From the NCBI GenBank assembly GCA_944390825.1, contig CALXRG010000006.1, positions 53,618 to 117,617 of the forward strand: DNA of 64,000 nt, in the 5' to 3' direction. Under the pieces are notes generated by a model. That model was not told the DNA's origin. It saw only the letters and a program-made list of their open reading frames with translations, and searched no databases. Positions 50,112 through 59,893 of the stretch are shown piece by piece; the first letter of the stretch is position 1, and each line of letters begins with the position of its first letter. This stretch comes from an uncultured Akkermansia sp. (GTDB lineage Bacteria; Verrucomicrobiota; Verrucomicrobiia; Verrucomicrobiales; Akkermansiaceae). A program made the position numbers and the translations under genes.

Positions 50112-50153
50112 CCAGCCTGCAAGTTCTGTCGGCCAGCCTGCAAGTTCTGGCGG
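50112..50153. repeat. 21-bp direct repeat just downstream of guaA
   Basis: Two nearly perfect copies of a 21-bp unit starting CCAGCCTGCAAGTTCTG (50112 and 50133), with a partial third. It ends 24 nt from the guaA stop codon. Confidence 0.8.
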
Positions 50154-50176
50154 CCGGCCTATCACCGCGCCGCGGC

Positions 50177-51700
50177 TTACTCCCACTCAATAGAGGCCGG
50201 CGGCTTCGTGGACACGTCGTAAAGAACGCGGTTAATCCCCTTAACCTCGTTGAGGATGCGGTTGGAAGCCTCGCGCAGCAGATCATAGGGCAACTGCACC
50301 CAGTCAGCCGTCATGGCGTCCTCCGACACGATAGCGCGGAGGTTGGTCGCAAACTCATACGAGCGCTCATCGCCCTTAACGCCGACCGTCTTGACCGGAA
50401 TCAGCCCGGCGTATGCCTGCCAGCACTTGTCGTACCACTGCCACTTGCGCAGCGTACCGATGAAAATAGCATCGCAATCCCGGATAATATCAAGCCTCTC
50501 CTTCGTCACCTCACCCGGGCAGCGCACCGCCAGCCCCGGCCCCGGGAACGGGTGGCGCCACAGGATATCGTGAGCGATCCCCATGGAAGCACCAAGCTCG
50601 CGCACCTCATCCTTGAACAGGAACGCCAGCGGCTCGATCACCTTGCCCTGCTTCTGAAGTTCCAGCACGCGGGCGACGCGGTTGTGGTGGGTCTTGATGA
50701 CGGAAGCCTTGCTCTTGGCATTGGACGCACTTTCAATCACGTCGGGGTACAGGGTACCCTGAGCGAGCATCTCGGCATCACCCACGGCATCCCAAAACAC
50801 ATCGATGAACAGAGAACCGATAATCTTGCGCTTCTTCTCCGGGGCTGTCTCCCCCTTGAGCGCCTCCAGGAAACGCTCCGACGCATCCACCGTCTCAATT
50901 TTCACCCCCATACGGCGGAAGTTTTCCTCCACCTCACGGGCCTCATTCTTGCGCAGCAGGCCATTGTCCACAAAAATGCAGCGCACATTGACACCGGCCT
51001 CGTGCAGCAGCACGGCCAGCACAGTACTATCCACACCGCCGGACACACCGCACACGACCTGGCGGTCTCCGACCTTTGCGCGAATCTCTTCGATCAGTTC
51101 CCGCTTAAAGTCACCGATGTCAAACGGCGCCAACTCCTTCGCGAACGACAGGAAATTACGCAAAATGGTGCGTCCCTCATGCGAATGGGTCACCTCCGGG
51201 TGGAACTGAATACCGAACATCTGATCCCCCCACTGCAGCGACACCGGCACGCCATCACTGTTGCGGGCAATCACCCGGCAATCGTCAGACAAATGGTCCA
51301 CCGTGTCAGAGTGGCTCATCCACACCTGCGACGACGGGGACATCCCGGCATAAAGGCCCTCCAAAGCCTCGGGGATCAAAGCAGCCGGCCCGTACTCACG
51401 CTTGTTGCTGCTGCGCACCGTGCCGCCATGCTTGATATTGAGCAGCTGCATTCCGTAGCAAACGCCCAGCACCGGCACACCGAATGCCCGTAACCAGTCA
51501 AAATCGATATCCGGAGCATCAGGTTCAGAGGTACTGCGGGGCCCGCCCGACAGAATAATGGCACCGGGCTCACTGATCTCGTGCAGATCCTCCAGGGCGT
51601 AGAGTTTGGCGAGGTAACCCAGCTCGCGAACGCGGCGCACAATCAGCTGCGTGTACTGCGAACCGTAATCAATAACGGCAACAATGTGTTTCGGTGTCAT
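50177..51700 (-). CDS. guaA: GMP synthase (glutamine-hydrolysing)
   Basis: A 507-residue two-domain enzyme making GMP from XMP. The glutamine amidotransferase domain has 'GVCYGMQLL' (nucleophilic Cys) and 'FGIQFHPEVTHS' (His, Glu); the ATP pyrophosphatase has the P-loop 'VCGVSGGVDSTVLAVLL'; the C-terminal dimerisation domain carries 'FPGPGLAVRCPGEVTKERL'. All sites are intact. The ATG at 51700 is supported by a TTGCGT-17-TACGAT promoter ending 12 nt upstream. Monocistronic. Confidence 0.96.
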   Translation of the reverse strand: MTPKHIVAVIDYGSQYTQLIVRRVRELGYLAKLYALEDLHEISEPGAIILSGGPRSTSEPDAPDIDFDWLRAFGVPVLGVCYGMQLLNIKHGGTVRSSNKREYGPAALIPEALEGLYAGMSPSSQVWMSHSDTVDHLSDDCRVIARNSDGVPVSLQWGDQMFGIQFHPEVTHSHEGRTILRNFLSFAKELAPFDIGDFKRELIEEIRAKVGDRQVVCGVSGGVDSTVLAVLLHEAGVNVRCIFVDNGLLRKNEAREVEENFRRMGVKIETVDASERFLEALKGETAPEKKRKIIGSLFIDVFWDAVGDAEMLAQGTLYPDVIESASNAKSKASVIKTHHNRVARVLELQKQGKVIEPLAFLFKDEVRELGASMGIAHDILWRHPFPGPGLAVRCPGEVTKERLDIIRDCDAIFIGTLRKWQWYDKCWQAYAGLIPVKTVGVKGDERSYEFATNLRAIVSEDAMTADWVQLPYDLLREASNRILNEVKGINRVLYDVSTKPPASIEWE

Positions 51701-51712
51701 AGCGCTGGGCGC

Positions 51713-51741
51713 ATCGTACCAAGTTTTCGCCCCCAACGCAA
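51713..51741 (-). promoter_or_regulatory. guaA: Promoter of guaA
   Basis: Minus strand TTGCGT (51741-51736), spacer 17, TACGAT (51718-51713); leader only about 6 nt. Confidence 0.65.
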
Positions 51742-52141
51742 GCCAAATCACTGCCGCTTACCGGCCAACCTGCGAACCGGGAAAAGCCTCACCCGGGGGA
51801 CCTCCGGCCGGCCTCCGTTTCATTCGTTCGTCTCACGTTGCGGAACTCACACCTTATGCACCGCCAGACACAACGTCGTTTGTACCCCAAACAGAACTTC
51901 GCCGGCAATGATGAGAGGTCATTCATCGGCGAGACAGAAGGTATCCCTACCGACACACTGGTGCCTGCGTGCAATTCCCCCCCCATCGCCCGGACGCAGA
52001 AGCGAAGACGCGAATAACAGCAGCCGGAATTGCCCGTCTCCATCACGGATTCCAAGTGTTCCCCGGGAAAGGCTTTGGAGGGATACTTCTGCGGAATGGG
52101 GCAGAAGCCGCAGGAGTGTAACGGGATGCAGGCGAAACATC
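51742..52141. other. Intergenic stretch between guaA and the next gene, no gene seen
   Basis: Both strands hold short open frames but none with a promoter, signal or recognisable motif. Confidence 0.5.
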
Positions 52142-52825
52142 TCAGGCCTGTCTGGTACGCAGGCATCGCCGCGCGACCCGTACTACCAGCACGAACCACG
52201 CCAGCAGCTCCAGCAGCATCAGTACGCCCACGATAGATGCCGTCGTTTCAGAGCGCGTGAATACAAAACGGTTGAGCTCACCACTGTACTGGGGATCCAT
52301 AACACTACTGACCCCTACGCAGCACAGAGGAATCAACGTCAGCCCCCACACGACCAAAAGCAACGAGCACAAGCGCACGGGTCTTGCCATGCCTCCCATG
52401 AACAGCACCTGCACAATCATCGCCACCGTCACGCCAATGAGCACGCCAACCCCGACTGCGAAAACCATTACTTCCATAGCCCCGCCGGCCAGCAAAGCCA
52501 AACCACCTGCACTGCCGGCTCCCACCACGATGACGATCAGCAGCATCCCCATCCCCAGTAAACAAGCATCGAGCAGCACACGTCGCATCCCGCTGCGGAG
52601 GGTTTCTTTTTCCTCTTCCTCTCCGTCTTCGCGTTGCATTCCTCCGCCTTGCTCCGGAGTAGCACCACTGAGGAAACCGTCGGGAGGCTCGGTCGACACC
52701 TCCTCAGGATTTTGTTCTGCTGCAGCAGGGTCAAAGCCGCCCTCGCCGGGAACTGTTGGTGACATATCTTCCGGTGCCACATCTACGGGTTCTTCCCCGG
52801 GGCTTACTTTAATTTCACGACTCAT
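52142..52825 (-). CDS. Four-helix membrane protein with acidic N-terminus, unrecognised
   Basis: A 227-residue protein I do not recognise. Residues 1-75 are polar, acidic and Pro/Gly-rich ('VDVAPEDMSPTVPGEGG', 'EDGEEEEKETLRSGM'); then four membrane helices ('LLGMGMLLIVIVVGAGSA', 'MVFAVGVGVLIGVTVAMIV', 'LCSLLLVVWGLTLIPLC', 'IVGVLMLLELLAWFVLVV') and a basic end 'RVARRCLRTRQ'. The positive-inside rule places both ends in the cytoplasm. A promoter at 52855-52883 gives a 29-nt gap to the ATG. Monocistronic. Confidence 0.7.
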   Translation of the reverse strand: MSREIKVSPGEEPVDVAPEDMSPTVPGEGGFDPAAAEQNPEEVSTEPPDGFLSGATPEQGGGMQREDGEEEEKETLRSGMRRVLLDACLLGMGMLLIVIVVGAGSAGGLALLAGGAMEVMVFAVGVGVLIGVTVAMIVQVLFMGGMARPVRLCSLLLVVWGLTLIPLCCVGVSSVMDPQYSGELNRFVFTRSETTASIVGVLMLLELLAWFVLVVRVARRCLRTRQA

Positions 52826-52854
52826 AATGGCTGGTGTACATTACGCACCGTCCC

Positions 52855-52883
52855 AATATACAATGCTTCTTACGCGGGGTCAA
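52855..52883 (-). promoter_or_regulatory. Promoter of the four-helix membrane protein gene
   Basis: Minus strand TTGACC (52883-52878), spacer 17, TATATT (52860-52855). Confidence 0.7.
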
Positions 52884-53217
52884 GTCACTTTTTGCTTTCA
52901 AAGGACGCACGGAAAATCAGGGGGCTTCAGGCATCGCGGGAGGCTGGGGGCACAAAGAACAAACAGTGTTCAGGAATCGCGCGGTGGAGTTGCGGCGGAG
53001 TTGTTTTGAAAGCCTCGTTTCCGACGTGCTCCCTCTCGGCTTGCGACACAGGGAGGACAGGGGAGGCCCAGCCGTGCGATCTTGCAGGCGGCCAATCAGA
53101 TTTTTCTGGGTATTGACCTTTTGATGCGGCTGGCCTGTACTCCAAGCACGGAACGGTTCCTGCACCAACCAGGGTACAGGAACCGCCCGGGAAATACGGA
53201 ATAGGGCACGCCCTCCG
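52884..53217. other. Intergenic stretch holding a hairpin near the ppdK 3' end
   Basis: No gene seen. A 9-bp inverted repeat CGGTTCCTG / CAGGAACCG at 53154-53162 and 53177-53185 lies about 33 nt past the ppdK stop; it lacks a T-run but could stabilise the transcript end. Confidence 0.5.
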
Positions 53218-55938
53218 TCAGGACTGGGCACTCTCCTCCCTCAGCACCGCTTGCGCCGCCGCCAGGCGGGCCGTCGGCACCCGGTAAGGTGAGCAGGAAA
53301 CATAATCCAGCCCCAGCGAGTGGCAGAACGTCACTGATGCAGGATCACCGCCATGCTCCCCACAAATTCCCAACTTAATATCCGGGCGGGTCTTGCGCCC
53401 CAGCTCCACGGCAATCTTCATGAGGCGGCCCACCCCTCCCTGATCAAGGCTGGCAAAGACATTACTGCCCACAATCTCCAGGTTGCGGTAGTGGCCGAGG
53501 AAGCTGCCGGAATCATCCCGGCTCATGCCGAGGCCCGTCTGGGTGAGGTCATTGGTACCAAAAGAGAAGAACTGCGCCACCTCGGCAATCTCGTCAGCCG
53601 TCACGCAGGCACGCGGGATCTCAATCATCGTGCCGACCTTGTAGGAAATCGACCGCCCCTTCTCCGCAAACACCTGCGACGCCACGCGATCAATGACCTC
53701 CTTCTGAAGCTCAAGCTCCTTCCGGAACGCCACAAGAGGCACCATAATCTCGGGATGCACCTCCATCCCCTCCTCCTCTTCCACCTCGATGGCAGCCTCC
53801 AGAATAGCCCGGGCCTGCATCTCCGTGATCTCCGGGAAGGAAACTCCCAGGCGGCACCCGCGGTGCCCCAGCATGGGGTTGAACTCATGAAGCTCCAGCA
53901 CGCGGCGCATAATGATTTCCACCGGCATACCAAACTTCTTCGCCAAATCCAGCTGCTGCTCCTTGGTCTGGGGCAGGAACTCATGCAGCGGGGGATCCAG
54001 CAGGCGCACCGTCGCGGGCAAGCCATTGAGGGCCTTGAATATGCCCTTGAAATCACTCTTCTGGAACGGCAGCAGATTCGCCAGTGCCTCCTTGCGGTCA
54101 TCTATACTTTCGGAAAGAATCAGGCGCCGCATAAAGTCGATGCGATTGCCGTTGAAGAACATATGCTCTGTACGGCACAGGCCGATACCCATCGCGCCGA
54201 AAGCCACCGCCACATCCGCCTGCTCCGGCGTGTCGGCATTCGTCCGCACCTGAAGGCGCGACAGCTTGGCACACCAGTCCATCACGCGGGCAAAATCGCG
54301 GTAGCTCTGGCTCTCCTCCGGCTTCATCGTCCTGCGCAGCAAGACCTGAATCACCTCCGAAGGAGCCGTCGGCAACTTCCCTTCGTAAACATAACCCGTC
54401 GTACCATCCAGCGAAAGATAATCCCCCTCCTTGTACGTACAGCCGCCAATGGTAATCTCACGCTTGATGTAATCAATCCCCATCTCCGAAACACCGCACA
54501 CACACACCTTGCCCATCTGGCGGGCTACCAGAGCCGCATGACTGGAAAGACCGCCACGCGCCGTCAGAATCCCCTCGGCCGCCATCATGCCCCGCAAATC
54601 CTCCGGCGAGGTCTCCAAGCGCACAAGCAGCACCTTTTCGCCCTGCTTGTGAGCCTCCACACAACGCGACGCATTAAGGTAAATGCGGCCGGAAGCCGCC
54701 CCGGGACCGGCATTAAGACCGGAAGCGATGCGCTTGGCACCACGCTTGGCCTGCTCATCAAAAATAGGCGCCAGCACCTGATCCACCTGATCGGAAGGAA
54801 TGCGGCGCACCGCCGTCTTCCAGTCGATAAGCCCCTCGCGCTCCATATCACAGGCAATACGGAACGCCGCGATCCCCGTACGCTTACCGTTGCGGGTCTG
54901 AAGCATGTACACCTTGCCGTCCTGAATAGTAAACTCGAAGTCCTGCATATCGCGGAAATGCAGCTCCAGCGTCCTGCGGATTGTGCTAAGCTCCTCAAAA
55001 GCCTGCGGCATCACCTCAGCCAGCTTGCTCACCGGCTCAGGCGTCCGCACGCCCGCCACCACATCCTCGCCCTGAGCATTCATCAGGAACTCGCCGTAAA
55101 ACTCATTGGTACCAATAGCAGGATTGCGCGTAAACGCCACACCCGACCCGGAAGAATTCGACGTATTGCCGAACACCATGCACTGCACATTCACCGCCGT
55201 CCCCCACTCACTCGGGATGCCGTACTTCTGGCGGTACGTGATTGCGCGTTCGTTATTCCAGGAACCGAACACCGCTCCTACCGCCCCGCGCAACTGATCC
55301 CAGGGATCACTCGGGAAACGGTGCCCCGTGCGCACCAGCACCAGCGTCTTAAAACGGCGAACCAACTCCTGGCTGTCCTCCGCCGTCAGCTCCGAATCCG
55401 CCAGATCGCAATTGTAACGCTCATGCTTCAACTTGTGAATCTCCGTCTCAAACGGCTCCAAATCCTCACCATCCGCCTTCTGCACCCCCATCACCACATC
55501 ACCGTACATCTGCACAAAACGGCGGTAGCAATCCCAGGCAAAACGCGGATTCTGCGTCGCCGCCGCCATCGCCTCCACCGTCTCATCGTTAAGCCCCAGG
55601 TTAAGAATCGTATCCATCATACCGGGCATCGACTCACGCGCACCCGAACGCACCGACACCAGCAGCGGCATCTCCTTCGTATCGCCGAAGCGCCGGCCTA
55701 CCAGCTTCTCCATGCGGGCAATTCCCTCCCGCACACAGCCATCCAGCTCCGCCGGATACTGCTTATCATGCTCATAATAATACGTGCAAACCTCCGTCGT
55801 AATCGTAAACCCTGGAGGCACCGGCAACCCAATGCGTGCCATCTCCGCCAGGTTGGCGCCCTTGCCTCCCAGCAGGTTCTTCATACTCCCATTGCCATCG
55901 GCCGTCCCGCCACCGAAGTGATAAACAATCTTGTCCAT
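53218..55938 (-). CDS. ppdK: Pyruvate, phosphate dikinase
   Basis: A 906-residue PPDK interconverting pyruvate + ATP + Pi and PEP + AMP + PPi. N-terminal ATP-grasp start '[20 protein letters not shown]'; swivelling phosphohistidine domain '[19 protein letters not shown]' near residue 465; C-terminal PEP/pyruvate TIM barrel with '[12 protein letters not shown]', '[18 protein letters not shown]' and the catalytic '[13 protein letters not shown]'. All three domains are intact. Divergent from nifJ, which makes or consumes pyruvate; together they connect acetyl-CoA, pyruvate and PEP in an anaerobe. Confidence 0.97.
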   Translation of the reverse strand: MDKIVYHFGGGTADGNGSMKNLLGGKGANLAEMARIGLPVPPGFTITTEVCTYYYEHDKQYPAELDGCVREGIARMEKLVGRRFGDTKEMPLLVSVRSGARESMPGMMDTILNLGLNDETVEAMAAATQNPRFAWDCYRRFVQMYGDVVMGVQKADGEDLEPFETEIHKLKHERYNCDLADSELTAEDSQELVRRFKTLVLVRTGHRFPSDPWDQLRGAVGAVFGSWNNERAITYRQKYGIPSEWGTAVNVQCMVFGNTSNSSGSGVAFTRNPAIGTNEFYGEFLMNAQGEDVVAGVRTPEPVSKLAEVMPQAFEELSTIRRTLELHFRDMQDFEFTIQDGKVYMLQTRNGKRTGIAAFRIACDMEREGLIDWKTAVRRIPSDQVDQVLAPIFDEQAKRGAKRIASGLNAGPGAASGRIYLNASRCVEAHKQGEKVLLVRLETSPEDLRGMMAAEGILTARGGLSSHAALVARQMGKVCVCGVSEMGIDYIKREITIGGCTYKEGDYLSLDGTTGYVYEGKLPTAPSEVIQVLLRRTMKPEESQSYRDFARVMDWCAKLSRLQVRTNADTPEQADVAVAFGAMGIGLCRTEHMFFNGNRIDFMRRLILSESIDDRKEALANLLPFQKSDFKGIFKALNGLPATVRLLDPPLHEFLPQTKEQQLDLAKKFGMPVEIIMRRVLELHEFNPMLGHRGCRLGVSFPEITEMQARAILEAAIEVEEEEGMEVHPEIMVPLVAFRKELELQKEVIDRVASQVFAEKGRSISYKVGTMIEIPRACVTADEIAEVAQFFSFGTNDLTQTGLGMSRDDSGSFLGHYRNLEIVGSNVFASLDQGGVGRLMKIAVELGRKTRPDIKLGICGEHGGDPASVTFCHSLGLDYVSCSPYRVPTARLAAAQAVLREESAQS

Positions 55939-55975
55939 ACCAGTCTTATCTCTTGTACATCAAAATTAGGGAGCC

Positions 55976-56005
55976 ATTCTACAAAGCCACACCCCCGCAT
56001 GTCAA
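55976..56005 (-). promoter_or_regulatory. ppdK: Promoter of ppdK
   Basis: Minus strand TTGACA (56005-56000), spacer 18, TAGAAT (55981-55976); leader of about 30 nt. Confidence 0.75.
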
Positions 56006-56086
56006 GCACTGTTTTACACGCAGACTCACATTCTTCCCACACTCAGCACAAAAACGAAAAAACGCGCTGCATCAGACGTTTTAGGA

Positions 56087-56115
56087 TTGCAAGCAACACC
56101 TTGCAGGTGTATCAT
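56087..56115 (+). promoter_or_regulatory. nifJ: Promoter of nifJ
   Basis: TTGCAA at 56087-56092, spacer 17, TATCAT at 56110-56115; leader of about 66 nt before ATG 56188. Confidence 0.7.
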
Positions 56116-56187
56116 ATGACCGTGGAAACGCCCCCAAGGGCGACGTGTATCTGCTTACCAAATACACAACAGTTCACCCCATCAATC

Positions 56188-59100
56188 ATGAACACTACAT
56201 ACAGCACCATAGACGCCAACGAGGCCGTAGCCTCCGTGGCTTACCGTTGTTCAGAAGTGGCCGCAATCTACCCCATCACCCCGTCCTCTCCGATGGGTGA
56301 ATCGGCAGAGACCTGGACGGCCGTAGACCGTAAAAACCTCTGGGGCACCGTTCCCAGCATCGTCGAGATGGAAAGCGAAGCCGGCGCAGCCGGCGCCGTC
56401 CACGGCGCCCTGCAGACAGGCTCCCTGGCCACCACGTTCACCGCATCGCAGGGTCTCCTGCTGATGATCCCGAACATGTTCAAGATTGCGGGCGAGCTGA
56501 CCCCCTGCGTCTTCCACATCGCAGCCCGAGCCCTCGCCGCTCAGGGCCTCTCCATCTTCGGCGATCACAGCGACGTCATGGCCTGCCGCTCCACCGGCTT
56601 CGCCATGCTCTGCGGCGCCAACACCCAGGAAGCCCCGGACATGGCCGCCATCTCCCACGCCTCCACCCTGGAAAGCCGCGTCCCCTTCCTCAACTTCTTC
56701 GACGGCTTCCGCACCTCCCACGAGGTAGGCAAAATCGCCGACATCACCGACGACCAGCTGCGCGCCATGATCGACCAGAAACTCGTCGATGAATTCCACG
56801 CCCGCGCCCTGACCCCGGATGCCCCCGTCATCCGCGGCACCGCCCAGAACCCGGACGTCTACTTCCAGGGCCGCGAAACCGTCAACAAGTTCTACCAGGC
56901 CGTTCCCGGCATCGTCAAGAAAGCGATGAAGAAGTTCGGCGACCTCACCGGCCGCTACTACGACCTCGTCGAATACATCGGCTGCCCGGAAGCCAAGCGC
57001 GTCATCATCATCATGGGCTCCGGCGCCGAAGCCTGCCTTGAAACCGTCGAAGCCCTCAAGGAAGACATCGGCGTGCTCAAGATCCGCCTCTACCGCCCCT
57101 TCCCGGCAGAAGACGTCATCGCCGCCCTGCCCAAGACCGTGGAAAAGATCGCCGTGCTCGACCGCACCAAGGAACCCGGCAGCCAGGGCGAACCCCTGCT
57201 GCAGGACGTCGTCCAGTCCCTGGCGGACGCCAGCGTGCGCGGCGCCCTTCCCTTCCCCATGCCCAAAGTCGTCGGCGGCCGCTACGGCCTCGGCTCCAAG
57301 GAGTTCACCCCGGCCATGGTCAAAGGCATCTACGACGAACTCAAGAAAGACGAGCCCATGACCGGCTTTGCCGTCGGCATTGAGGACGACGTCACCGGCC
57401 TGTCCATCAGCTACGACCCGAGCTTCTCCACCGAGGCCGACACCGTAACGCGCTGCATGTTCTACGGTCTGGGTTCCGACGGCACCGTCGGCGCGAACAA
57501 GGACGCCATCAAGATCATCGGCAAGCACACCGACCTCTACGTGCAAGGCTACTTCGTGTACGACTCCAAGAAGTCCGGCTCCTCCACGGTATCCCACCTG
57601 CGCTTCGGCACCACACCGATTCACAGCACCTACCTGATCACGAGCGCGAACTTCATCGCCCTGCATCAGCCAAGCCTGCTCAACACCTTCGACTTCCTCA
57701 AGGACGCCGCTCCGGGCTGCACCTTCCTCATCAACAGCCCCGCCGCGCCCGACAAAGTATGGGACACCCTGCCAGCCCGCATGCAGCAGCAGATCCTCGA
57801 CAAGAACATCAAGGTCTACTGCATCAACGCCTTCAAGGTAGCCCGCGCCACCGGCATGGGCGGCCGCATCAACATGATCATGCAGACCTGCTTCTTCAAG
57901 CTTTCCGGTGTGATTCCGGCGGATGAAGCCATCGGCTACATCAAGGAAGCCATCAAGAAGACCTACGGCAAGAAAGGTGAAGAAGTCGTCGCCAAGAACA
58001 TCCAGGCCGTGGACGCCACACTGGAGAACCTGCATGAGGTCGTCATCGGCAGCACCATCACCGGCCACGAGATTCCGCCGCCCCTCGACCCGAAGGCTCC
58101 GGAGTTCGTGCGCGACGTACTCGGCCGCATCATCCTGGGCGAAGGCAACGGCGTGAAAGTCTCCGAAATGCCCTGCGACGGCACCTTCCCCAGCGGCACC
58201 ACGCAATACGAGAAGCGCGACCTCGCACTCGACATCCCGGTGTGGAACCCCGACACCTGCATCCAGTGCGGCAAGTGCACCATGGTCTGCCCGCACGCTG
58301 CCATCCGCGCCAAGATGGCCGACCCCGCCGACCTCGAAGGCGCTCCCGAAACCTTCAAGAGCGCCGACGCCAAGAAGATGCACAAGGATTGGCAGGGCAA
58401 GAAGTTCATCATCCAGGTATCCGCCTCCGACTGCACGGGCTGCACACTGTGCTCCAACGTCTGCCCGACCAAGTCGCTGACGATGACCCCGGCAGCCGAA
58501 GCTCTCAAGCCCGAAGCCGAGAACTGGAAGTTCTTTGAGCAGCTTCCCGACCCGGATCGTACGATCGTGGGCAAGGACAAGGTGAAGGACGCCCAGCTGC
58601 TGCGCCCGCTGTTTGAGTTCTCCGGCGCGTGCGCCGGCTGCGGTGAGACTCCCTACGTCAAACTGCTCACCCAGCTCTTCGGCAACCGCCTCGTGGTGGC
58701 CAACGCCACCGGCTGCTCATCCATCTACGGCGGCAACCTGCCGACCACACCCTGGACACACGGTGCCGACGGCCTTGGCCCGGCCTGGTGCAACAGCCTC
58801 TTTGAGGACAACGCCGAGTTCGGCCTGGGCTTCCGCGTCTCGCTGGACAAGAAGCAGCAGTACGCCATCGAGCTGCTGCATGCCGCAGCCCCGCAAATCG
58901 GTGAAGAGCTGGTCAATGCCATCCTCGGGAACCCGCAGAAGACCGAGGGCGACATCAATGAAGCCCGTGCCACCGTAGCCGCCATCAAGGCCGCCTGCGG
59001 CGACAAGCCGGAGCTGGCTGCCCTCAAGGCCCAGGCCAACTACCTGGTCCGCAAGTCCGTCTGGATTCTCGGCGGCGACGGCTGGGCCTACGACATCGGC

Positions 59101-59718
59101 TACGGCGGCCTCGACCACATCCTGGCCTCCGGCCGCAACGTAAAGGTCATGGTACTTGACACCGAGGTGTACTCCAACACCGGCGGTCAGTGCTCCAAGT
59201 CCACCCCGCGCGCAGCTGTAGCCAAGTTCGCCACCAAGGGCAAGGATCAGGTCAAGAAAGACCTCGGCTACATGGCCATGACCTACGGCAACGTCTACGT
59301 CGCCTCCATCTCCATGGGCGCCAACGACGAGCACACCCTCAAGACCCTCGTCGAAGCAGAAGAGTACGACGGCCCGGCCCTGATCATCGCCTACAGCCAC
59401 TGCATCAACCACGGCATCAACATGGCCGGTGGCCTCGACCGCCAGAAGGACGCCGTAGACTGCGGCCGCTGGGTACTCTACAACTACAACCCCGACCGCA
59501 TCAAGGAAGGCAAGAACCCGCTCACGATCAAGAGCAAGGCTCCGAAGAAGTCCGTGCGTGAGGCCCTGCTGCAGGAGAACCGCTTCCGCCTGCTGGCCAA
59601 GAACAACAAAGACAACTTCGAGCGCCTCATCGAGCTCGAGGAGGGCGATATCAAGCGTCGCTGGCGCCTCTACCAGGCCCTCGCCGCCATCGACTACTCC
59701 GAGCCCGCCGGCGAGTAA
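56188..59718 (+). CDS. nifJ: Pyruvate:ferredoxin (flavodoxin) oxidoreductase
   Basis: A 1176-residue single-chain PFOR, converting pyruvate + CoA to acetyl-CoA + CO2 with reduced ferredoxin. Domain order: 'VASVAYRCSEVAAIYPITPS' and 'GDHSDVMACRSTGFAMLC' (domain I), domain II, the gamma-like domain with 'FYGLGSDGTVGANKDAIKII', two 4Fe-4S sites 'CIQCGKCTMVCPHAAI' (near 690) and 'CTGCTLCSNVCPTKS' (near 749), then the TPP domain with 'CAGCGETPYVKLL' and 'GDGWAYDIGYGG'. The frame is open 2.8 kb upstream through antisense ppdK, but homology and the promoter place the start at 56188. A GC-rich hairpin follows. Confidence 0.97.
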   Translation: MNTTYSTIDANEAVASVAYRCSEVAAIYPITPSSPMGESAETWTAVDRKNLWGTVPSIVEMESEAGAAGAVHGALQTGSLATTFTASQGLLLMIPNMFKIAGELTPCVFHIAARALAAQGLSIFGDHSDVMACRSTGFAMLCGANTQEAPDMAAISHASTLESRVPFLNFFDGFRTSHEVGKIADITDDQLRAMIDQKLVDEFHARALTPDAPVIRGTAQNPDVYFQGRETVNKFYQAVPGIVKKAMKKFGDLTGRYYDLVEYIGCPEAKRVIIIMGSGAEACLETVEALKEDIGVLKIRLYRPFPAEDVIAALPKTVEKIAVLDRTKEPGSQGEPLLQDVVQSLADASVRGALPFPMPKVVGGRYGLGSKEFTPAMVKGIYDELKKDEPMTGFAVGIEDDVTGLSISYDPSFSTEADTVTRCMFYGLGSDGTVGANKDAIKIIGKHTDLYVQGYFVYDSKKSGSSTVSHLRFGTTPIHSTYLITSANFIALHQPSLLNTFDFLKDAAPGCTFLINSPAAPDKVWDTLPARMQQQILDKNIKVYCINAFKVARATGMGGRINMIMQTCFFKLSGVIPADEAIGYIKEAIKKTYGKKGEEVVAKNIQAVDATLENLHEVVIGSTITGHEIPPPLDPKAPEFVRDVLGRIILGEGNGVKVSEMPCDGTFPSGTTQYEKRDLALDIPVWNPDTCIQCGKCTMVCPHAAIRAKMADPADLEGAPETFKSADAKKMHKDWQGKKFIIQVSASDCTGCTLCSNVCPTKSLTMTPAAEALKPEAENWKFFEQLPDPDRTIVGKDKVKDAQLLRPLFEFSGACAGCGETPYVKLLTQLFGNRLVVANATGCSSIYGGNLPTTPWTHGADGLGPAWCNSLFEDNAEFGLGFRVSLDKKQQYAIELLHAAAPQIGEELVNAILGNPQKTEGDINEARATVAAIKAACGDKPELAALKAQANYLVRKSVWILGGDGWAYDIGYGGLDHILASGRNVKVMVLDTEVYSNTGGQCSKSTPRAAVAKFATKGKDQVKKDLGYMAMTYGNVYVASISMGANDEHTLKTLVEAEEYDGPALIIAYSHCINHGINMAGGLDRQKDAVDCGRWVLYNYNPDRIKEGKNPLTIKSKAPKKSVREALLQENRFRLLAKNNKDNFERLIELEEGDIKRRWRLYQALAAIDYSEPAGE

Positions 59719-59745
59719 ACCCGCCGCCTAAGAGCCAAAAGCTTC

Positions 59746-59777
59746 ATGGGGGGAGCGGTCCCGGCCGCTCCCCCCAT
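59746..59777 (+). terminator. Hairpin after nifJ
   Basis: A perfect 13-bp stem (59746-59758 with 59765-59777), 6-nt loop, starting 28 nt after the stop; only CTTG follows, so termination may rely on stem strength. Confidence 0.7.
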
Positions 59778-59893
59778 CTTGATATAACGCCGGGCCGCAT
59801 CCCGGCCGCCCATCCGAGCACTTTCGACCACCCCCGCACCACCCACAACCGGGCCCTTTCCGAACAAGCCCCCTCTGCCATACAGCCTGCCAC

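Noticed and set aside
51581..52561. 326-codon plus-strand frame
   Set aside because: Overlaps guaA and the four-helix membrane gene antisense; no motif and no promoter.
53353..56187. Very long plus-strand open frame before nifJ
   Set aside because: It is exactly antisense to ppdK, whose motifs are complete, and its translation is Arg/His/Leu-rich without domains.
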